From: Planctomycetales bacterium
GTDB lineage: Bacteria > Planctomycetota > Phycisphaerae > SM23-33
Assembly (NCBI GenBank): GCA_030631125.1
Contig: DAOVLS010000057.1
Location: 1-10,795, forward strand
DNA: 10,795 nt
Direction of reading: 5' to 3'
Below, piece by piece: positions 6,001-10,795 of this stretch. Numbering within the stretch: the stretch's first letter is position 1; each line of letters opens with the position of its first letter. The notes beneath the pieces are model-generated. The model was not told where the DNA came from. It saw only the letters and a program-made list of their open reading frames with translations, and ran no database searches. A program made the translations under genes and the position numbers.

Positions 6001-6854
6001 CGCGCGACATCGACAAGCGCCTGCTCGCAGCCTGCAGGAAAACCAACCAGCTTACGATTGAAGTAACGCTGACGCCCGCCGACCTGAAACAGCGAGGTCC
6101 TGCGCGGATCGTAACCTTCTCGACCAACTCCGCTTCGAGGAACTTCACGCTCGGGCAGGACGGGAAGAACCTCATCCTCCGACTCCGCACGACGCGGACA
6201 GGGAATAACGGCACAAAACCGCAGGTAACGCTCTGCAAACTCACAGCGGGCAAGCCGCATCACGTAATCGTCAGCTACTTTCCCGGTCGGCTGTTCTGTT
6301 ACGTCAACGGGCGAAAAGTGCCGGCGTCCGCAGCGGTGCAGGGCGACTTCAGCAACTGGTCATCGCAGCATCTTCTCTTCGGCGACGAGTGGAACGGCCA
6401 ACGTGACTGGTCGGGTCGTCTGGAGGGGGTGGCGATTTACAGCCGATTCGTACCGCCCGAGGAGGCGGCGCTTCGTTACAGATTGTACGCTGCCCGCTTC
6501 AAGAAGCGGAAACCCGCGCCGCGCATCGTGCTGGAAGGAAAACTCGTCGCGACAACCGCGACACCCGCGCCTAAGGACATCGCCCCGTACCGCTGCGGCC
6601 TGGTGCTCTATACGTATGAGGTAGGCAAGGTCATTTCCGGTCGGTGCAAGGAGAAGCGAATCCAGGTCGCTCATTGGGCAATCCTCGACGATAAGGTACT
6701 CAAGAGCCTTGCGGCGAAGGTCAAGGGACGCAATTATCGTCTTGTGCTCGAGCGATACGACAACCATCCGCAACTCCAGGGCGAGCGGCTGATTACCGAC
6801 AGTGATGAATTCGATCTCCGGCGCTACATCGACGTAGGCCCCATCTCGCCATAG
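3006..6854 (+). CDS. Giant secreted double TolB-like propeller / LamG protein with repeated C-terminal module
   Basis: A 1282-residue exported protein of unknown function, encoded directly before acetyltransferase genes. A signal peptide covers residues 1-21 (hydrophobic VLLVVVASLSA, likely cut after STLA). Propeller A (about 27-303) has PD40/TolB-like strands such as SPDGKEILY and NADGTG, plus PRWSNH at 253-258. An alanine-rich helical linker follows (about 316-486). Module X copy 1 is at 494-573. Propeller B (about 593-918) repeats TPDGKRVVF, NFDGTG and PRWSNH (844-849). A LamG/concanavalin-like domain (about 1008-1158) has RNFTLGQDG, FCYVNGRKV and LEGVAIYSR. Module X copy 2 is at 1171-1255. 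GTG at 3006 is preferred because AGAGG (2994-2998) lies 7 nt before it; the ATG at 2985 adds 7 residues and has no ribosome binding site. The next gene starts 6 bp downstream, so an operon is likely. I infer periplasmic glycan binding or scaffolding; no catalytic motif was recognised. Confidence 0.9.
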   Translation: MRFLVHVLLVVVASLSASTLADERDDVRKLLGADFKDARIVAVKDRQIVTVRLADGKVSTLAKFPKAKRFAGLNRPWWSPDGKEILYSFNARAFVMNADGTGRRRILKKEPKVFEPVWWIDPAGGERCIVFKTTNGKHWYKRGRSGQGKTYLYRPKTGKKTKLADFPCDGGLSLDGTHMGEAYGGCLMVDIPAGKVHILYNGKQACNASMSPENTYRLMHLYLPHKHFGIRNKFDKELWRVGCPRGSEEWQDPRWSNHPNFCMATAKFKNGYKMVLVRIDTKETVVLNTLGSGWSVPHLFLASAATKSKRANRPVGPLDKLPLKTLAACKKEAAGASCYTPMLRRLAKSKDPEAALIVKTLENLGKTRLADAQAQSDAFGARAIYREIATRFAAHPLGDKAKAVLASKRMQHRLAAAPKIQELQELAERLVAVKGAKSLYDEKAFFLRNKAILVRMVKLASELRKDYADTPAAAAAAEIARRYGLPRVTDVAGNETLTVIATIEAVSTIPDPETLLYSDMLTYIRYKVNKVVTGRYANNRIIVVYWGIRRRKLCPAAAWKPGLKQQLKLDLFDSHEKLEELNAATEADMMHLRPYWALGVTQDRSLPSGDVHSLTGARTRIVWVQDHGPASNDTGAKKNKLRLMGFDTEDGRGERTILAKLSNYAKPLLTPDGKRVVFSNRIAKKVYVVNFDGTGLKEVVAGFAVDVWADPKTGYWWVYVQTGGGDRKSQSPIYRYRLDKPKVRRLVWNRTVARADNFQLSRDGTRAAGLFPWPNGGVAVLPNVSWEKLGRGCWTSLSPDNSYLFWVFDGPHRNVYLSAPGRPGNWKVNINSAAGINGYEVYHPRWSNHVGVMAMTGPYMVGKKKNKIRGGGKEVEIYLGRFNDEFTTIEKWVRISHNKRGDFFPDAWVEGGEKVSAAAIMKRAEQKMLRQITGGPAKKYDTWPGNHEALIFLWENLSKTNAITQTGGKDAQTCSTVLRGLARFGRYHDVLPAGGAMLARDIDKRLLAACRKTNQLTIEVTLTPADLKQRGPARIVTFSTNSASRNFTLGQDGKNLILRLRTTRTGNNGTKPQVTLCKLTAGKPHHVIVSYFPGRLFCYVNGRKVPASAAVQGDFSNWSSQHLLFGDEWNGQRDWSGRLEGVAIYSRFVPPEEAALRYRLYAARFKKRKPAPRIVLEGKLVATTATPAPKDIAPYRCGLVLYTYEVGKVISGRCKEKRIQVAHWAILDDKVLKSLAAKVKGRNYRLVLERYDNHPQLQGERLITDSDEFDLRRYIDVGPISP

Positions 6855-6860
6855 CCGACC

Positions 6861-8321
6861 ATGGTATTCAGTTCACACATATTCCTGTTTTACTTCCTGC
6901 CTGTGGCGCTGGTGCTTTATTACGCCATGCCACGGATGGGCAAGCACCTGATACTGACGCTGTTGAGTTACGCATTCTATGGCTGGTGCAACCCGGCATT
7001 CATGGTGCTGATGCTCACCTCGACGATGATTGATTATGTCTGCGGGCTGGTAATGTCGGGACAGTTTAGCCGTGGCGCGTTGGGCAAGTCCATCGATCGC
7101 CTCGAACAGGGCGAGCGCCGCAGCCGAGCGCAGACCGTGGCGCTGGTTGTGTCGATATGCTCCAATCTCTCATTGCTGGGATTTTTCAAATACTTCAATT
7201 TCGCCGTCGGCAGCTACAACGATGTAGTCGCCGTGCTGGGTATGGACGGGGCGCTCTGGGAAACGACGCTGAAAATTACGCTTCCGCTGGGGATAAGTTT
7301 CTATACGTTCCAGTCGATGAGTTACTCGATCGACGTGTATCGCGGCGACGCGAGGGCGATCCGCAACCCGATCGATTTTGCCTGTTACGTCGCCATGTTC
7401 CCGCAACTGGTGGCTGGGCCTATCATCCGGTTCTCCGAGATCGAGGATCAGCTTCGCCACCGCACGTACACGGTCGAGAAGTTCGCCCGCGGCGCAGCCT
7501 TCATCAGCCTGGGACTCGCCAAGAAGATTTTACTGGCCAATGCTTGCGGCAAGGTTGCCGACGTCGTCTTCGACGCCGGGGCGGTTGGATTCGTCGATTC
7601 GTGGTTCGGCGCAGCAGCCTACGCGTTCCAGATATACTTCGACTTCAGCGCGTACAGTGACATGGCAATTGGCCTGGGATTGATGTTGGGATTCGTTTTT
7701 CCCAAGAACTTCGACTCGCCGTATCGCTCGGCGTCGATTACGGAGTTCTGGAGGCGGTGGCACATTTCGCTGTCGAGCTGGCTGCGGGATTACCTGTACA
7801 TTCCGCTGGGCGGCAATCGTAAGGGCGTCGCGCGGACGTACGTGAATCTGGCAATTGTGATGCTGTTGGGCGGATTGTGGCACGGCGCGGCGTGGAACTT
7901 CCTGATATGGGGAGGCATCCACGGCGTGATGCTTGCTATCGAACGTGCGTGCGGAAAGGACAGTCTCTATCGTCGGCTGCCGCGTGTGCTGAAGACGGCG
8001 ATTACATTTGTGATCCTTCTGTTCACCTGGGTATTTTTCCGCGCGAGTGATCTACCGGCGGCATTGCGGTACTGCGGCAGTATGCTGGGCCTGGCGGACT
8101 CACAGCAGGCGACCGGGCTGATCGGCGGCTTAATTTACCAACCGTACTACCTGCTGACATTCGCCGCTGCGGCGCTGGTTACGTGGGGCTGTCCGCAGAC
8201 GTGGGATTTCACGCGGCGAATCGGAATCGGCAAAGTCGTATTGATCTCGCTGGCGCTGTGGGCGGCGATTACGGCAATGACGACGCAGGAGTTCAACCCG
8301 TTTATCTACTTTATTTTCTGA
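6861..8321 (+). CDS. AlgI-like MBOAT membrane O-acyltransferase
   Basis: Integral inner-membrane protein of 486 residues, the usual AlgI/PatA length, with about ten hydrophobic segments. In the alginate and cellulose acetylation systems this family takes acetyl groups from a cytoplasmic donor and passes them across the membrane to periplasmic SGNH proteins. Diagnostic motifs are MVFSSHIFLFYFLP at the N-terminus, LPLGISFYTFQSMSYSIDVY (141-160), PQLVAGPIIRF (181-191) and YFDFSAYSDMAIGLG (259-273). The core follows: FWRRWHISLSSWLRDYLYIP with His301, and GGLWHGAAWNF with His341, which matches the catalytic His of the family. The ATG at 6861 is 6 bp after the previous stop with no clear Shine-Dalgarno site, suggesting translational coupling. 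The two following AlgX/AlgJ-like genes are its expected partners. The polymer being acylated is unknown; alginate itself is not implied. Confidence 0.95.
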   Translation: MVFSSHIFLFYFLPVALVLYYAMPRMGKHLILTLLSYAFYGWCNPAFMVLMLTSTMIDYVCGLVMSGQFSRGALGKSIDRLEQGERRSRAQTVALVVSICSNLSLLGFFKYFNFAVGSYNDVVAVLGMDGALWETTLKITLPLGISFYTFQSMSYSIDVYRGDARAIRNPIDFACYVAMFPQLVAGPIIRFSEIEDQLRHRTYTVEKFARGAAFISLGLAKKILLANACGKVADVVFDAGAVGFVDSWFGAAAYAFQIYFDFSAYSDMAIGLGLMLGFVFPKNFDSPYRSASITEFWRRWHISLSSWLRDYLYIPLGGNRKGVARTYVNLAIVMLLGGLWHGAAWNFLIWGGIHGVMLAIERACGKDSLYRRLPRVLKTAITFVILLFTWVFFRASDLPAALRYCGSMLGLADSQQATGLIGGLIYQPYYLLTFAAAALVTWGCPQTWDFTRRIGIGKVVLISLALWAAITAMTTQEFNPFIYFIF

Positions 8322-8330
8322 CGAACACGG

Positions 8331-8343
8331 CGGCGAAACGCCG
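8331..8343 (+). promoter_or_regulatory. Small hairpin in the 31-bp gap before the first AlgX/AlgJ-like gene
   Basis: CGGCG-AAA-CGCCG forms a compact GC-rich stem 9 nt before the ATG at 8353, immediately followed by a weak GGAA ribosome binding site (8343-8346). It could modulate translation or stabilise mRNA. It could also be chance in GC-rich DNA. Confidence 0.25.
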
Positions 8344-8352
8344 GAAAGTGAA

Positions 8353-10077
8353 ATGGCTAAGACGAAACAACAACTAACTCGCGAGGAAATCGCACAGCGG
8401 GAAATCGGGCTTACACATGTGCGTCCGGGGACGGCGTGGGCGCTTCTGGCGATATTCCTGGCGACGATTTTCGCGGTTCCGCTTATCCAGGCAGTGCATG
8501 AAATTCACGAGCACGCCGTGGGGAACCGTACATCCGCCTGGCCGGGGTGCTTCGATATTTTCGCCTCAATGCCCCGTGCGGCCGATGTTTTCGGCGAAAG
8601 CGACGGTACGACGTTCAGTCGATTAATGGCGGCCAATCGCTCACTACAGCACGACATCGACGAATTTGAGGCTACGCTCAAGACCGATTCGCTGCTCGCC
8701 AAAAACCTCTTGCCGCCGGTGCAGGAGTTCACGGTGTGGTCGGTTGGGCTGGGTAATGAGAAGGCCTACGTTGGGCGCGACGGCTGGCTGTTTTATCGGC
8801 CCGGCATCGACTACCTGACCGGCCCGGGCTTTCTCGACCCGCGCCGGCTCGCAGAGCGCGCCGACAGCGGTACCGAGTGGCGCTCCGCCCCGCAGAGCGA
8901 CCCGCGAAAGGCAATCTTCCAGTTCCATCGCCAACTCGCCGAGCGCGGCATCACGCTGATTGTCGTCCCCGTGTCGGTCAAAGCGCAAGTCCACCCTGAT
9001 AAATTCAGTGACGCCTGCAACAAGCAACTGAAACCCTTGAACAACCCATCCTATGATGAGTTCTGCCAACACTTGCGCAGCCGGGGCGTGCTGGTGTTCG
9101 ATCCGACGGCGGGACTTGTCCGCAGAAGTTTCTCGGCCAACATCTTCGTGCCACAGTACCTTACAGCCGACACGCACTGGCGACCGGAGGCAATGGAGGC
9201 GTCAGCCGATGCGCTGGCGGAGTACATTCGCAAGAATGTCGATCTTCCGCCGGCCCGACCCACCGGATACAGACGCGTTACCGAGAGCGTTACCAATCTT
9301 GGCGACATCGCAAGGATGCTTCGCCTGCCGAAGGGGCAAACGCTCTATCCGCCTGAAACCGTCGAGATACATCCGGTGCCGACAGCGGGTGGTGAGATAT
9401 GGCGGCCGATCAGGTCGGCGGACGTGCTGCTGCTGGGCGACAGTTTCAGCAACGTCTTCTCGCTGGATGCGATGGGCTGGGGCGCCGGTTCAGGATTCGC
9501 CGAGCAGATCAGTTTCGCTTTGAAACGCCCACTTGACGTGATTATCCGCAATGACGCCGGCGCTTACGCGACGCGCGAATCCCTGGGCCTGGAACTCGCC
9601 CGTGGTGCCGATCGCCTGGCGGGTAAGAGGCTCGTTATATGGCAGTTCGCCCAGCGAGAACTCGCCACCGGTAACTGGAAGATGATCGACATGACCCTCG
9701 GCCAGCGGCGTCCGAGTAAGTTTATTGTGCCGAAGGCAAGCGAGGAAATGCTCGTTACCGCCGTCATCTCGGACGCATCCGGCGTTCCGCGTCCGGGCAG
9801 CGTACCGTACAAGGATCACATCCGGTCGCTGCACCTGACCGACTTGCGCGATGAGGCCGGTAAGCCGATTCCCGACTCGCAGGCGGTGGTGTACGTCTGG
9901 TCGATGCGGGATAATACCTGGACTTCCGGTGCTCGACTGCGGGCGGGGCAGGTAGTGAAACTCCGCCTGCGACCATGGAGCGACGTCGAGGGCGAACTGG
10001 GCCGAATCAACCGGAGCGAACTCGACGACGATGATCTCGCGTTCGAGACGCCTTGCTGGGGAGAAATGATGAAATGA
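8353..10077 (+). CDS. Membrane-anchored AlgX/AlgJ-like SGNH O-acetyltransferase with extra C-terminal domain
   Basis: Predicted periplasmic polysaccharide O-acetyltransferase of 574 residues. A charged N-terminal tail and one hydrophobic helix (about 28-47, ALLAIFLATIFAVPLI) act as a membrane anchor. The SGNH-like catalytic domain (about 125-440) carries the entry motif GRDGWLFYRPG (141-151). The Asp-x-His pair sits in TADTHWRPEA (Asp273, His275) and the nucleophile in LLGDSFSNVFS (Ser364), matching the AlgX triad arrangement. The C-terminal region (about 455-574) is beta-rich, with AVVYVWSMRD and KLRLRPW, and may be a carbohydrate-binding module like the one AlgX carries, though I cannot see a close match. 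The ATG at 8353 has only a weak GGAA site. It lies 31 bp after the MBOAT gene and its stop overlaps the next start, so all are probably one operon. Acetyl would come from the MBOAT; the acceptor glycan is unknown. Confidence 0.92.
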   Translation: MAKTKQQLTREEIAQREIGLTHVRPGTAWALLAIFLATIFAVPLIQAVHEIHEHAVGNRTSAWPGCFDIFASMPRAADVFGESDGTTFSRLMAANRSLQHDIDEFEATLKTDSLLAKNLLPPVQEFTVWSVGLGNEKAYVGRDGWLFYRPGIDYLTGPGFLDPRRLAERADSGTEWRSAPQSDPRKAIFQFHRQLAERGITLIVVPVSVKAQVHPDKFSDACNKQLKPLNNPSYDEFCQHLRSRGVLVFDPTAGLVRRSFSANIFVPQYLTADTHWRPEAMEASADALAEYIRKNVDLPPARPTGYRRVTESVTNLGDIARMLRLPKGQTLYPPETVEIHPVPTAGGEIWRPIRSADVLLLGDSFSNVFSLDAMGWGAGSGFAEQISFALKRPLDVIIRNDAGAYATRESLGLELARGADRLAGKRLVIWQFAQRELATGNWKMIDMTLGQRRPSKFIVPKASEEMLVTAVISDASGVPRPGSVPYKDHIRSLHLTDLRDEAGKPIPDSQAVVYVWSMRDNTWTSGARLRAGQVVKLRLRPWSDVEGELGRINRSELDDDDLAFETPCWGEMMK

Positions 10078-10795
10078 CTCGCAAACTGGCGCAACTTGCT
10101 GTGCTGCTATGCCTGACCTTTGTGGCCGGGGTTGACAAACCGACCAGTCAGCCCGTGGCTCCGGATTTCAACAAGGCGTTTCTCGCTGATTGTGTCGCCA
10201 AAGTCGCTGCGGCGGCGAAGGCGAAAAATAAAGCCGGTTCGACCGTCGTCAAGGGCAAAGATGGATTCCTGTTCTTCGTGCCGGAGGTTCGCCACCTGTC
10301 GGTGGGCAGGTTCTGGGGATCAGAGGCAGCGAAGGTTTCCCGTGCCGCTAAGGGCGAATGGGCCGACCCGTTACCGGTGATTCTGGATTTCAAGGCTCAG
10401 CTCGACAAAATCGGCGTCGAACTCCTGCTCGTTCCCGTGCCGCCCAAAAGCGTGGTATATGCCGACAAACTTTCGGACAAGGCGCCGATGGGCAAGCCCC
10501 GCCGGCTACCGATGCGAGTCGATACACAACTCCAGGCGTTCTACAAACTCCTTGCCGCCAAGGGCGTGAAAGTCCTGGACCTCACGCCGCATTTCCTCGC
10601 CGCACGTAAGGATGATGATAAGAAAGGCCCCGTTTTCTGCAAGACCGACACACATTTCTCGCCGCGCGCGTGCTTCATCGCCGCCGAGGCCATCGCCGGG
10701 TACATCAAGACCCGACCGTGGCATAAGCGAGTCCTGTGGTCTGTGGCGCCGTTCTCGTCGGAGACCCGGAAGATCAGTATTCACGGCGACCTGGC
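10074..10795 (+). CDS. Second AlgX/AlgJ-like SGNH protein, C-terminus beyond right edge
   Basis: Probable second periplasmic acetyltransferase, with 240 complete codons visible. The start ATG overlaps the previous stop as ATGA, and GGGGAGA (10058-10064) lies 9 nt upstream, so coupling and the start are well supported. Residues 1-19 look like a signal peptide (LAQLAVLLCLTFVAG); no lipobox is convincing. The SGNH-like domain begins at GKDGFLFFVPE (61-71), parallel to GRDGWLFYRPG in the upstream gene. It continues with a Rossmann-like strand ELLLVPVPPKS (116-126) and the catalytic Asp-x-His in CKTDTHFSPR (Asp192, His194). The GDS-type serine motif should follow but lies outside the window. Unlike its neighbour it is soluble rather than membrane-anchored. 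Two such proteins beside one MBOAT suggests divided roles, as with AlgJ and AlgX. Confidence 0.9.
   Translation, partial: MTRKLAQLAVLLCLTFVAGVDKPTSQPVAPDFNKAFLADCVAKVAAAAKAKNKAGSTVVKGKDGFLFFVPEVRHLSVGRFWGSEAAKVSRAAKGEWADPLPVILDFKAQLDKIGVELLLVPVPPKSVVYADKLSDKAPMGKPRRLPMRVDTQLQAFYKLLAAKGVKVLDLTPHFLAARKDDDKKGPVFCKTDTHFSPRACFIAAEAIAGYIKTRPWHKRVLWSVAPFSSETRKISIHGDL

Overview
The window looks like chromosomal DNA of a fairly GC-rich bacterium, most likely a Planctomycetota member (Phycisphaerae-like). This is an inference, not a database result. It rests on the combination of a very large secreted TolB-like propeller/LamG protein with an AlgI-type MBOAT acyltransferase and two AlgX/AlgJ-like proteins, and on the frequent lack of clear Shine-Dalgarno sites.

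Left third, minus strand (1-2104): a two-gene operon. It has a good sigma70-type promoter (2076-2104), a ROK-family transcription regulator (853-2037), and then a Gfo/Idh/MocA-family NAD(P)-dependent sugar dehydrogenase that runs off the left edge (1-834). The layout suggests a sugar-sensing regulator controlling itself and a carbohydrate oxidoreductase.

Middle (2105-2984): a junction with no intact gene. It holds a small damaged plus-strand ORF with a strong ribosome binding site (2219-2461). Three bases further on lies the 3' half of a CAU-anticodon tRNA on the minus strand (2464-2505), whose 5' half is missing. Next come a cluster of short direct and inverted repeats (2536-2679) and a 114-bp hairpin-rich element bounded by 14-bp inverted repeats (2812-2925). 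A truncated tRNA 3' end is the classic scar of tRNA-targeted integration. Its orientation puts the incoming DNA on the right, so the polysaccharide genes may lie on an integrated island.

Right two thirds, plus strand (3006-10795): a tight run of four genes. These encode a ~1282-residue secreted protein (two beta-propellers, a LamG domain and a twice-repeated C-terminal module), an AlgI-like MBOAT membrane acyltransferase, a membrane-anchored AlgX/AlgJ-like SGNH acetyltransferase, and a second secreted AlgX/AlgJ-like protein cut by the right edge. Gaps are 6 bp, 31 bp and a 4-bp ATGA overlap. By analogy with alginate and cellulose acetylation, the MBOAT would pass acetyl groups across the inner membrane and the SGNH proteins would transfer them to an exported polysaccharide. 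The giant first protein has no counterpart in the Pseudomonas system and is the most interesting candidate for a new component. No glycosyltransferase, AlgF homologue, CRISPR array or complete transposase is visible.
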